From assembly GCF_019320115.1 (NCBI RefSeq), contig NC_089598.1:32445983-32509982 (forward strand): DNA of 64,000 nt, in the 5' to 3' direction. The notes below the pieces were generated by a model. It saw only the letters and a list, made by a program, of their open reading frames with translations. It was not told where the DNA came from and made no database searches. Shown here piece after piece: positions 11,361 through 21,399 of this stretch. Origin of the DNA: Miscanthus floridulus (Eukaryota; Streptophyta; Magnoliopsida; Poales; Poaceae). The translations under genes and the position numbers were made by a program. Position 1 is the stretch's first letter, and each line of letters opens with the position of its first letter.

Positions 11361-12196
11361 TACTGGGCCGGCCTGCGGATGAACTAGCCCATGGCCACTT
11401 TCGGCCTGCGCGGCCCGAGCGAAAAGGAGGAGCGCGGCGGCCTGGCAGGGCTTCGGCCCACGGCCGCTTTGCCTGGCCGGCTTGGCCAGCCGAGGCGAGG
11501 CGCCATGCCGGGGCGCGCGCTGGCGCGGCGGCGCGGCTCGGCCAGCGGCCAGCGGCCGTCTCCGGCCACGGCAACGCCAGAGAGCGAGCGCAGGAGACGC
11601 GCGAGGAGAAAGCGAGCTCGGCAAGGTCGCTATGCGAGGCTGGAGAGGGAAGGAAAAGGGCGCTCCACGGCGGCCGTGCATGGCGGTGCCATGGACGCCG
11701 GTGGCGAGGCGCGGGGAGGTCCGACCTGTGCTCGGAAGGCGGAGCAAGTTCGAGCACGACTTCGAGGAAGGCGAGGCGGAGCTCGGGGCACGAGGAATTG
11801 GAGAATGGTGCGGTGGTGCTTGAGTTGGACGCCGGCGGAGCTCGAGCGCGGCGACGGCGGAGCTCGGAGCTCGCGGCTGTGGAGGAGAAGGGGAGGAAGT
11901 GCAGGGCGCGAGTGAGCGAGTGCGCGGACACCGGCAGGTGAAGGCGGGCGCGTGGGCGCAGTGCCAGGCCACGGCTGCCGCGCGGCGGGCGACGCCAGCG
12001 CAGAGCGGCCACGCGGCGGGCAAGCTCTGCCACGGCCGGGACGCGCGGCGCGCGGGAGGAGAAGGCAGCGCGCGGTGGACTGGGCCGCGGCGAGCCAGCT
12101 AGGCCGAGGCAGGAGCGGGTGAGCGGGCGACGGGCGCGGAGGCAGGCCGGGCCGCCTGTGCGGCTGGGCCGAAAGCGAGGCGGCGGCCCAGGAAAA
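11361..12196. other. GC-rich block inside element A 5' LTR
   Basis: Second copy of the block at 790-1625, with a few transitions. On the element strand it lies about 530-1370 bases from the LTR start, upstream of the AT-rich intron-like stretch and the ELPECP exon. That order (GC-rich, AT-rich, short exon) resembles a grass gene with a GC-rich first exon and a long first intron. No TATA box is evident nearby. Confidence 0.7.
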
Positions 12197-12728
12197 AGGA
12201 AATGAAGATTTTCAATTTATTTTCAAGAAATTTTTAAATGCCACCATTCAAACATTATTTTGAGCAAGAAAATGACCTCTTTTGAAAATGTACCAAAAAT
12301 GAAAATTGCTTAGAATTCAATTCCCTACAACTTTGCTTTTATAACCAAAGTCCAATCCTATCTAGATTTTAAATTATAGAATCAAAGTTAAATTTTAACT
12401 CAAAACCCTAATTTTTGGAATTTACTTTAGAAGCAAAATTTTGAATTAATTTAAATACAAACCTTGCTCCAAAAATTGTGCTAAACCATTCTAGATGATT
12501 TACAAGCCTAACCAACAATTTCTACTCAACTAGCAAGCAAGAATCAGGGCAAAACAACTCTAATAAGTGTATGCATCATTTTCTTTTCACAAACATGTTT
12601 CGTATGTTTCGAAGAAATGTTTCAGTTGTTATATGCAAGATCATGCATGTAGGATTAGGATGCTTGATGATGCATGACAGGTATGATTTAGCAGTGCCTA
12701 GATGTAGGCATAACACCGGGGTGTTACA

Positions 12729-14606
12729 CTTTTCTCGCTTGATAGAGACGTTTTTGGCGCTCAACCTTTGGCTCACCACGTCACCGAGATCCACCCAGAG
12801 AGAGCGGACCACCTCGATGTCCTCATCCACCTTCTGCTGAAGGGCCATGGCCCTACTCTCGGCCTTCCGCCTGAGGTCCTGCTCCATCTCTAGCTCCTTC
12901 AGGACCTCACCGGCCTTCTCATTAGCCGCGGCATTCCTCTGCAGTAGCTCATCTCGCTCCTTTCGGAGCCTGGCGATCTCCTCCTCATCCAGCTTTGACC
13001 TCGCTGACAAATCCTCAAACATCCCGTGGGCCTCCTCCATGTCCTGACGCGCCTGGGCCTCCCGCTCCTAGGCGGCAGCAAGCTGTGCGGCCATATCTGC
13101 TCGCAGCCGGGCCTCCTCAGAAAGCCGATCCCACTCCGCCTTTTGCTCGTGGAGGAATCAGGATTTATTCCGACTACGAGCAACAAGAATCTGAAGAGGA
13201 AGAAGACTGGTATTAGAAATATGAAAACACAAAAACATGCGAAGAAAGAAGAAAACCAAGCGAATACCTGGGTAGTAGGAACAATGATTTCACGTAGGGC
13301 TCCTCTGGCCTGGTCCAGGGCATCCAGCATGGTTGAGATCCCGACGTAAAGACCCTCCCACTCCATGCTCTCGGCATGATCTTCGAGCGAGAAAAGAGCC
13401 GACGTCGGATCCTAGGCGGCCATCCATTGGAGCGGCGGCTCCCCCCGCACGAGGGAGCGGCTTCATCCCGACAAAGGGGCCGGGGGCGGCTCTCTCCTGA
13501 CCCTATGCGGCACCACCGCCACGCTCGAGGACCCTCCGACCGGACCCTCCTCCATCTGGGTTGCTTCGAGCATCATGGGCGGATCCACCTGGGCCCCTAG
13601 TGGCACGGACTGCACTGCGCCCTCAAGCACCACCATGGCGGCGTCCGACTGAGCCTAGCTCAGCGTGGTCGCAACCACCTCCATCGGCATCACCCGACCC
13701 TTCGGTCGGCTGTACCACGCCCACCATGAAAGATGCCTCCTGCTTGGCAACCACCGAGGGCGTGGGCGCCACCATAAGCGCCATCGGATCGACCAACATG
13801 GCCCCAACATCAGCACCGCTCCTACCCGAAACAGGGGTGATGCCGGGCAGCACCATCCGTCCTGCCTGTATGGTGAGGCTCTTTTTGGGCACCAGCCCCA
13901 GGGGGTGACCCATCCGCAAGAACCTACACAAAGGTAATAGCCATTAGGTCAAAATAGAAATGGAAAAAGAATGAAAATAGGGGAATCAGCATCTTACGCT
14001 GACACCCTCGGCCGGTGGAAGCGTTTTGTGGATGGATCCCCAGATCCCTGCCCTGACTCATCTGGGCGGGACCATTTTGAGCCTGCCCCCTGCTCCGAGG
14101 TAGGGGGGCTCATCTCCCTCACCTCATGGGGCGCAGCACTAGAGCCGCTCCCCTCCATCGTCTCATGGGGCGTGGCACAAGAGCCACTCCCCTCCACCAT
14201 CACCTTGGGGTCAGCGGCGGTAGGCCCACCTTCCCCCATCCACTGATCCTTGGTCGGCAAGCCGTGCAAAGCGGCAGACTCTCCGGCCTCCACCGACCTC
14301 ACCGACTCACTTCCCTCCACGTGGAACGGGAAGGGTCCCTGCACGGACGGGTGGGCACTTGTCAGTGTGTCCTCATCCTCCAGGATGCCCCAATCCACGT
14401 CGATGACTACCTCGTCATCATCATCATCGTCATCGTCGTCATCATCACTGCTCATGTCCTCTCCCCAATTCCGTGCCTCCTATTTCAGTCGTTTCTTCTT
14501 CTTCATCTGCTCCCTTGCTTTCTTGTCCCGCTCGGCCGCGAGTCGATTTGTTGCCGCCACGGCCTTGTCCTTTGGCAGCGGAACCGGACTATCTTTGAAG
14601 ACTAGC
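12729..14606 (-). pseudogene. Element B antisense gene, downstream exons (acidic and coiled-coil parts), truncated by element A
   Basis: This continues the antisense gene whose first exon is at 20278-21186. After the C insertion the frame encodes a basic KKKKRLK stretch (with a TAG), then an 11-Asp run and acidic sequence (about 13998-14455). It ends at a donor-like CAGC|GTAAG at 13998/13997. A further exon runs from an acceptor-like TTTGTGTAG (exon start 13923) to a donor-like CCCAG|GTATTC at 13268/13267, and contains at least one stop. The last piece (to 12729) is a Glu/Lys/Arg-rich coiled coil with EEEIARLRKERDELL. It is then cut by element A. Exon edges are inferred from GT and AG sites. 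It is decayed but still recognisable, with the family order of domain, acidic linker and coiled coil. Confidence 0.6.
14602..14606. other. Target-site duplication of element C (left copy)
   Basis: CTAGC at 14602-14606 is repeated at 20185-20189, exactly flanking element C. A 5-bp duplication is the usual product of a Ty3/gypsy integrase. Confidence 0.85.
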
Positions 14607-15785
14607 TAATGGAGACAGGGATCCCGATCTTCCGTCAGGTGATGGTAACTATCGTTGTGGCGGAGAATGACACACCGATCCGGCTTCAGATCGAAAGATC
14701 GAACCCTACAATCTTAGCACCACAGCTCCTCTAGTTATCAACCAAGTCATGGACCAGGTTGACCTCGCCAATAAGGCTAATCCTTGCCTGCGCAACGAAG
14801 AACACGAGCAAGAACAAGAAAGAAAGCAACCAAATTGCAGATGAAAGATTAATCTCACGAGTTGGGGTCTCACATACCGAAGAACGGCGAAACTGTTTCT
14901 TGACAGAATAATCTAAGCAAAACCCAAACCCTAAAGTAGGTGGTGGCTACTGATTATATAGCCTAAATGACATCCAAGGATCCCTCTTCACGTCCTAAAG
15001 GTGTCCCAACACGTTACAAGGCCCAACGGCCCAAAAGAAGGTGTCGCAGCACCCTGACAGATTCTGGATGCTGACTTGTTTCAACGATTCCCATTGATTC
15101 CGAAGAGCTTTTGATGTGAAACCACTTGAATTGGCTTCCTTATCAAATTATCTTTCCATCCATATGTGGATCATCAAAAACGGAGTTTGGATGCGTCCTA
15201 GGCGTCCGTTTTATTGTAGACTGTTCCTAATGGCCGAGGCAGACTCAAACTCGGATTGGACTGGGCCTCTGGCTTGGCTTGGACATCCTTGCTGGCCTCC
15301 TAAGGTGGTGGCCAAGGAGGAGGACGTCCAAGGGCTTTCTTGGTGGGTTCTCCAAGTCCTTGGGGTGTGCTCCCACTTGGGCCAGGGTCCCAAGGATGAA
15401 TAACAAGCCCATAACGACAGTGTAGCTCCCAGTAGAAACATTGACAGAATATATTGGTGATTTGGAGGCCTTGCTGACATGATATTGAGATGGAACCAGA
15501 TCTATTTGAAAGCTTATCAAATAAGCTTTCCATCAAGTGCTCATTGACCTCAGTCGCACTCCGGATGGATGAGTTATGGCCTTCCCAATGAGGTACATCG
15601 GGCTACCGACGAACCGAAAGTTCAACTTTGATGAACTTCCATTATGAAACATATTTGAACCTACAATCAAATAGTGACATGTACATGTGGAACCAAGTGA
15701 ATTCTAACCAAAGCCATTATGCAAATGTAGAAACGAGCGCACCTTATAATCATTGTTCGTATCTGAGGGTGTCATGTCCTCATCA
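14607..15785 (-). repeat. Element C 3' LTR (1179 bp)
   Basis: It matches 18056-20184 apart from two insertions in the latter. A TATA-like CTATATAATC lies on the element strand near 14952-14963. The 95-codon plus-strand ORF here and its twin in the other LTR are antisense shadows. Confidence 0.9.
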
Positions 15786-16927
15786 TCCTCCCCTTCTTGA
15801 CAACAAACCGTCCTCGGTTTGGGATTAGATGAAGAAAACATTGTTTGTAGTAGCCAACATTGCTCTCCTTCTTGAAATTTAACATGTTTATTTATAACAA
15901 AACTAGGGGAACTTGACATGACAAGATTATAGCAATTGCAATCCTTTGGTTGATCATACTTTTGCACAATATAAGGAGATTTCAGATTTGAACAAATATA
16001 GACACGATGCACCATATACTCTCCTTTACAATTATATTTTCCAATAAATTGATATGTATGTCTAGAGAACCATGGCAAATCAGCATATGCATAAAGTTTC
16101 TCCTCTAAAAAACTAAGATTACACGGAACATCAAATTCAATGTAACCCAAAGTATTTAAAGAAGACAATAATTTCAGCTCATCAACTTCACTAGCATTAT
16201 GAATAACAAGTCTATTTTCAGCACAAGTGCTCATTTTCAGCACACATACAGCATGATCATTCTTCAATGATTGCATGGGTATAACATAAATATCATCATG
16301 CAAGTCATCTTCGTCACAAGAAACATCAAGCAAATCATCTTGTGACAAAGGTAAATCAAGCGAATGCTCCACTAAAATTTGCTCTATCATAGCATGATTG
16401 GTGGAAAAATTCAGCACATCAAGAGAACTCTCACCTTCTATGAGTTTAGCATCATGGGCATTACCTTTGCTCTCATGTTCAGCAGGGGTAATAGTTGATG
16501 GTTTTGAATTTTCACATGAGGCTGTGAGCTTCTCATTTTCTGTCACGGTATCCTTGCTCTTTTCTATATTGTCCTGCAAAAGGTTAGGCATAGCAGGAGG
16601 AATAACAACAGACTCTTCCTCTAAATGGTGCACCTCATCATATGAAGTCAAAACAGGAGGTGGATTAACAAAGGTTTCTCGCATAAGAAGTTTCATATCA
16701 TTCCAAGTTTGAGGCTTATCAGAAGGATCTAAAGACTCCCACCAAGATAAAGCAAAATGTCGCAAAACACTAACTGCATTTTTTACCTTCCTTCTTGGAC
16801 ACATAAGGCGAGTAGCAAATATGTTATCGATAGCAATTTCCCACTCCATGTACTCATCAGCACCTATACCATCATAAGTCGGTGGATACGAACAACCTGT
16901 CATTGTAAACACAAAAACAAGGAACAA
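15704..16927 (-). CDS. Gag-like protein of element C
   Basis: This 407-codon open frame has no stops. Translation more likely begins at the second Met (MTGCSYPP, about 16903), where the gag domain starts. The N-terminal 110 residues match the plant retrotransposon Gag family (YDGIGADEYMEWEIAIDNIF, then RHFALSWWESL and WNDMKLLMRETF). The remaining 270 residues are acidic and have no zinc knuckle or protease that I can see. The frame reads through the polypurine tract (about 15786-15800, AAGAAGGGGAGGATG on the element strand) and stops 82 bases inside the 3' LTR. It is the only protein of the element, so it could package its RNA but not copy it. Confidence 0.75.
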   Translation of the reverse strand: MFLVFVFTMTGCSYPPTYDGIGADEYMEWEIAIDNIFATRLMCPRRKVKNAVSVLRHFALSWWESLDPSDKPQTWNDMKLLMRETFVNPPPVLTSYDEVHHLEEESVVIPPAMPNLLQDNIEKSKDTVTENEKLTASCENSKPSTITPAEHESKGNAHDAKLIEGESSLDVLNFSTNHAMIEQILVEHSLDLPLSQDDLLDVSCDEDDLHDDIYVIPMQSLKNDHAVCVLKMSTCAENRLVIHNASEVDELKLLSSLNTLGYIEFDVPCNLSFLEEKLYAYADLPWFSRHTYQFIGKYNCKGEYMVHRVYICSNLKSPYIVQKYDQPKDCNCYNLVMSSSPSFVINKHVKFQEGEQCWLLQTMFSSSNPKPRTVCCQEGEDDEDMTPSDTNNDYKVRSFLHLHNGFG

Positions 16928-17491
16928 ACAGTGAAGGTTATCCCTAATAATCCTACTACGCAGGTGGAGTGGTGTTGCCTCTCAAGATCACAGCAAAAGG
17001 AAACACCTTATCAAGCTCTTACAAGGTTCTTACCAACGCAAAGCAGTGGACGGTACAACCGGTGGCTGGTACGTGATACCTGTGAGGGTATGACACCAAG
17101 ATTGCAAGGGTCTTTTTCTGTACCAATCTGAAGTATATGTGGAGCTTGGGAGGCACGCAAAAGAACAAATATGTATATGTGGCACACAAGTCAGTGACAG
17201 ACAGCAATATTGAATAAATGTCTAGAGCACTTGTTCTAGTTGCTAGCCTATACGTGTTCCTATCACCAGTTGTGATAAACAAGAGAGGAAACAAGGATGA
17301 AAGAAAACAAGTATTAAAGGTAGCAACGGATATGAACAAGGCAAAAGGTACCACAAACAATAGAGCTATTGAGTGTTCCTTATGTGCTCCTTTTCGATAT
17401 CTTCTATTCTCTTTTACTATTTTTTCTTTTATTTTTTTGTCCAATCTTTTTTTCTTGCTTTTGCTCTTTTGATATTTTTTTCTCAGCAAGG
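16672..17491 (-). repeat. Inverted-repeat arm 1 in element C (leader and gag start)
   Basis: About 820 bp covering the start of gag and its leader. It reappears in reverse complement at 18231-19063. The two arms are nearly identical, with a 739-bp spacer between them, so the region can form a large foldback. Confidence 0.9.
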
Positions 17492-18040
17492 AGCACACAA
17501 GAATAAACCACAAAAAATTTGAGCTCAATTGAATAAAAGATGTGGTCTATAGAAAATTAGGACTGTGCTCTAAAAAGCATATCAAAACTTGTGGGCCCAG
17601 AAACTCAATTTTTCTAATCGAATTTTGCAAATCTAATTTTTGCAAACCCAGCTTTGCTGGGATGAAATAGATCTAAAATTTTCTGGCGTTCTCCGTAGAT
17701 ATAAAATTTTCCCCGTTTCGAGTTCGGATGCAAAAGTTACGACTGTTTTAAGGAAGCTGCTCGAATAAGGGTTTTAGTGGACACAACATGCAAACCGATG
17801 GTGATACGGAATAGCGGCGGGTGGAGGGATCAACACAAACTAGAAAAGAACACAATCTAAACCAGCAACAAGACTTTGACCTAGGACATAAACTCAACAA
17901 AGCGGACTCTGAAACTGAAATATGCAAAGGCTATGGCGCGGAAGGTTCTAGGACAGGAAAAATAAGTATGGCACTGGACTATGAAACGAATGCGAAACAC
18001 TCAAACGAGGGAATAAATGTGAACCTGATGGTATACCTTA

Positions 18041-18053
18041 GCTCTGATTACCA
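18041..18053 (-). promoter_or_regulatory. Primer-binding site of element C
   Basis: The minus strand reads TGGTAATCAGAGC, close to the initiator-tRNA-Met complement TGGTATCAGAGC with one extra A. It starts two or three bases after the 5' LTR end at 18056, which fixes the orientation of the element. Confidence 0.75.
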
Positions 18054-18055
18054 CT

Positions 18056-20184
18056 TAATGGAGATGGGGATCTCGATCTTCTGTCAGGTGATGGTAACTA
18101 TCGTTGTGGCGGAGAATGACACACCGATCCGGCTTCAGATCGAAAGATCGAACCCTGCAATCTTAGCACCACAGCTCCTCTGGTTATCAACCAAGTTATG
18201 GACCAGGTTGACCTCGCCAATAAGGCTAATCCTTGCTACAAATCGAATATCAAAAGAGCAAAAGCAAGAAAAAAAAGATTGGACAAAAAAATAAAAGAAA
18301 AAAAATAGTAAAAGAGAATAGAAGATATCGAAAAGGAGCACATAAGGAACACTCAATAGCTCTATTGTTTGTGGTACCTTTTGCCTTGTTCATATCCGTT
18401 GCTACCTTTAATACTTGTTTCCTTTCATCCTTGTTTCCTCTCTTGTTTATCACAACTGGTGATAGGAACACGTATAGGCCAGCAACTAGGACAAGTGCTC
18501 TAGACATTTATTCAATATTGCTGTCTGTTACTGACTTGTGTGCCACATATACATAATTGTTCTTTTGCGTGCCTCCCAAGCTCCACATATACTTTAGATT
18601 GGTACAGAAAAAGACCCTTGCAATCTTGGTGTCACACCCTCACAGGTATCACGTATCAGCCATCGGTTGTACCGTCCACTGCTTTGCGTTGGTAAGAACC
18701 TTATAAGAGCTTGATAAGGTGTTTCCTTTTGCTGTGATCTTGAGAGGCAACACCACTCCACCTGCGTAGTAGGATTATTAGGGATAACCTTCACTGCTTG
18801 TTCCTTGTTTTTGTGTTTATAATGACAGGTTGTTCGTATCCACCGACTTATGATGGAATAGGTGCTGATGAGTACATGGAGTGGGAAATTGCTATCGATA
18901 ACATATTTGCTACTCGCCTTATGTGTCCAAGGAGGAAGGTAAAAAATGTAGTTAGTGTTTTACGACATTTTGCTTTATCTTGGTGGGAGTCTTTAGATCC
19001 TTCTGATAAGCCTCAAACTTGGAATGATATGAAACTTCTTATGCGAGAAACCTTTGTTAATCCTTGCCTGCGCAATGAAGAACACGAGCAAGAACAAGAA
19101 AGAACGCAACCAAATTGCATATGAAAGATTAATCTCACGAGTTGGGGTCTCACAAACTGACCTCACCAATAAGGCTAATCCTTGCCTGCGCAACGAAGAA
19201 CACGAGCAAGAACAAGAAAGAACGCAACCAAATTGCAGATGAAAGATTAATCTCACGAGTTGGGGTCTCACAAACCGAAGAACGGCGAAACTATTTCTTG
19301 ACAGAATAATCTAAGCCAAACCCAAACCCTAAAGTAGGTGGTGGCTACTGATTATATAGCCTAAATGACGTCCAAGGATCCCTCTTCACGTCCTAAAGGT
19401 GTCCCAACACGTTACAAGGCCCAACGGCCCAAAAGAAGGTGTCGCAGCACCCTGATAGATTCTGGACGTTGACTTGTTTCAACGATTCCTGTTGATTCCG
19501 CAGAGCTTTTGATGTGAAACCACTTGAATTGGCTTCCTTATCAAATTATCTTTCCATCCATATGTGGATCATCGAAAACGGAGTTCGGATGTGTCCTAGG
19601 CGTCTATTTTATTGCAGACTGTTCCTAATGGCCGAGGCAGACTCGAACTCATATTGGACTGGGCCTCTGGCTTGGCTTGGACATCCTTGCTGGCCTCCTA
19701 AGGTGGTGGCCAAGGAGGAGGACGTCCAAGGGCTTTCTTGGTGGGTTCTCCAAGTCCTTGGGGTGTGCTCCCACTTGGGCCAGGGTCCCAAGGATGAATA
19801 ACAAGCCCATAACGACAGTGTAGCTCCCAGTAGAAACATCTACAGAATATATTGGTGCTTTAGAGGCCTTGCCGACATGATATTGAGATGGAACCAGATC
19901 TATTTGAAATCTTATCAAACAAGATTTCCATCAAGTGCTCATTGACCTCGATCACACTCTGGATGGATGAGTTATGGCCTTCCCAATGAGGTACTGTTGG
20001 GCTACCGACGAACCGAAAGTTCAACTTTGATGAACTTCCATTATGAAACACATTTGAACCTACAATCAAATAGTGACATGTACACGTGGAACCAAGTGAA
20101 TTATAACCAAAGCCACTATGCAAATGTAGAAATGAGCGCACCTTATAATCATTGTTCGTATCTGAAGGTGCCATGTCCTCATCA
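18056..20184 (-). repeat. Element C 5' LTR carrying an inverted internal insertion and a tandem duplication
   Basis: Removing 18231-19063 (inverted copy of the leader and gag start) and one of two copies of a 118-bp unit (19059-19176 and from 19177) leaves about 1178 bp, which equals the 3' LTR. Both insertion edges fall at the same LTR point, in a TAATCCTTGC context. Confidence 0.9.
18231..19063 (+). repeat. Inverted-repeat arm 2: plus-strand copy of C gag start inside its own 5' LTR
   Basis: This is the reverse complement of 16672-17491. It includes a 5' fragment of the gag frame (ORF 18798-19124) that ends by running into LTR sequence at 19063. Junction microhomologies are CCTTGCT on one side and TAATCC on the other. 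Both motifs are present in the LTR target and in the source arm. The gag copy is truncated and not expected to function. Confidence 0.9.
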
Positions 20185-20277
20185 CTAGCCCCCCCAGCTG
20201 GTCCCAACATCGCAAAAGCAAGTATCAAAAAAATGGAGATTCAGGAAAAAGAAAGAGCACAGGAGAAGAAGGCTTAC

Positions 20278-21186
20278 GAATTCGAAGAACCCAGGTTCCG
20301 GCCGTATTGGGGGATGTCCGGGCATCGGATACACAATGTCGAGGACATCGCCTTTGGAATCCTTCATTGGCTCCGTCGCCTCCTTAATGCGTTGCGCCAC
20401 TTCTGAAAAAGGGAGCGCCTCGTCAACAAGCACCATCCCCTCAAACAACATCCCGGGCATCATCCGATGTAGGGGAAGCGCGCGCGCCATCAGTAGCGCC
20501 ACCCTCCTCGCATGATAGGCGCCGATAATCCCCACCCCCTTTATGCCCCATTCCTTCAGGACTTGGAGGGCGGAAAGAAGGTCGAAAAGGTGTTTCTTGT
20601 CTTTGAACTGGACGCCCCAAGCCCACGACTCCGGAGCCTCTTCGATAAGGCACCCGGTGTACCTTGGCAGGGTGGCACTCACATCATCCCTGACATAAAA
20701 CCATTGCGAGTGCCATCCCTTGTTAGAAGTCGCCAGACGCATGAATGGGTAACCCCTCGACCGGGTATGGCGCAGATGAACACTAGCGCATCCCATCGGC
20801 ACGCTCACATTCTTCCCCCCAATCTTCCTCTTCGATAAACTGACGGTAAAGAAATACTGCCACAGATCAAAATGGGGATCGATCCCTAGGAAACCCTCAC
20901 ACAGGGCAACAAATGCCGCCATATGTTGAACCCCGTTGGGAGTAAGGTGCTGCAGCTCCACCTCATAATAATCCAGCAGCCCCTGAAGGAATCTATGCAT
21001 GGGTACCGCAAATCCCCGCTCATGGAAGATGGCGAAAGATACGACATACCCTTCGGGTGGCACCGGCTCACCCTCGTCACTAGGTATCAGCCACTCCTGG
21101 ACGACAGACAATGGATGGAGGAGGCCATGGCGTACGAGGCCCTCCAAACGCTGAGAGGTGATGCTAGATCTGCCCCACAACTCCAT
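20278..21186 (-). CDS. Element B antisense gene exon 1: Transposase_28-type (putative gypsy-type transposon) protein
   Basis: The 303-codon reading frame is fully open. The ATG at 21186 (MELWGRSS) is preferred, though the frame stays open up to an ATG at 21273. The sequence VSFAIFHERGF, HRFLQGLLDYYEVELQHLTPNGVQHMAAFVALCEGFLGI matches the plant family PF04195, found in extra ORFs of Ty3/gypsy elements and of unknown biochemical role. The exon ends GAATTC|GTAAGC, a good 5' splice site at 20278/20277, and the next exon begins near 20197 after GGACCAG. It runs opposite to the element. A TATA box lies upstream at 21381-21390. The gene is interrupted downstream by C and truncated by A, so only exon 1 is intact. 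Confidence 0.75.
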
Positions 21187-21380
21187 TAAAGCGATTGGGG
21201 AGAAGGTGGGCGCAAGCTCGATGGCGGCTATGGGACAGGTGCAAGCTTGATGATGGCTGCAACACGGATGCAAGCCGGTCGATGGTGGCGGTGCGAGCGT
21301 AGGAGGTTGGGGCGATTGGCGGCGGATGTCTCAGACGCAAAGGCAAGGGAGCAAAATACAGAACCTTGGGGCGAACCCCA

Positions 21381-21390
21381 TGGTTTTATA
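21381..21390 (-). promoter_or_regulatory. TATA box of the antisense gene in element B
   Basis: The minus strand reads CCCCTATAAAACCATGG, a canonical plant TATA element 195 bp upstream of the ATG at 21186. It lies inside element B but faces against it, so the antisense gene appears to have its own promoter. Confidence 0.55.
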
Positions 21391-21399
21391 GGGGCGACG

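Larger units (their letters stand above)
1..12728 (-). mobile_element. Element A: near-complete Ty3/gypsy chromovirus (Tekay/Del type)
   Basis: Read on the minus strand the order is 5' LTR (12728 to 8825), iMet-type primer-binding site, ORF1, gag-pol, polypurine tract, 3' LTR (2157 to beyond the left edge). The two LTRs align with a constant offset of 10571 bases, and I count about four transitions by eye in 2.16 kb, so the insertion is recent. Lineage is inferred from very long LTRs, a single gag-pol frame and a C-terminal chromodomain-like module. The right flank is the antisense gene of element B, which A interrupts; the partner target duplication lies outside the window. Confidence 0.95.
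8825..12728 (-). repeat. Element A 5' LTR (complete, 3904 bp)
   Basis: On the minus strand it starts TGTAACACCC at 12728 and ends GCCACA at 8825, just before the primer-binding site. It contains a GC-rich block (11361-12196), a long AT-rich intron-like stretch (about 10520-11350) and a small coding exon (10258-10442). The last 150 bases are recognisably homologous to the LTR end of element F. The right flank CTTTT would be one copy of the target duplication. Confidence 0.95.
14607..20184 (-). mobile_element. Element C: non-autonomous gag-only LTR retrotransposon with rearranged 5' LTR
   Basis: Minus orientation: 5' LTR (20184 to 18056), iMet-like primer-binding site, leader, one gag ORF, polypurine tract, 3' LTR (15785 to 14607). 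CTAGC is duplicated on both sides. LTR ends are TGATGAGGAC and CTCCATTA, so the 3' end is TA rather than CA. There is no protease, reverse transcriptase or integrase, so movement would depend on another element. The 5' LTR is 2129 bp against 1179 bp for the 3' LTR because of an inverted internal copy and a short tandem duplication. Confidence 0.9.

Noticed and set aside
12576..13040. A 154-codon minus-strand ORF crossing the A/B junction
   Set aside because: It is the B coiled-coil exon reading by chance into the A LTR; the chimeric end has no support as a gene product.
15116..15403. A 95-codon plus-strand ORF, repeated at 19514-19801
   Set aside because: Antisense to the LTR of C, present only because both LTRs are copies, and with no recognisable domain.
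17393..17475. T-rich stretch as the poly(A) end of a LINE or SINE
   Set aside because: It lies in the leader of C, is copied in the inverted arm, and has no target duplication or retroposon body next to it.
16672..19063. The inverted repeat as a foldback or Mutator-like DNA transposon
   Set aside because: The arm ends have no target duplication. They show short homology to the LTR breakpoint instead, and the arms are plain element C sequence.
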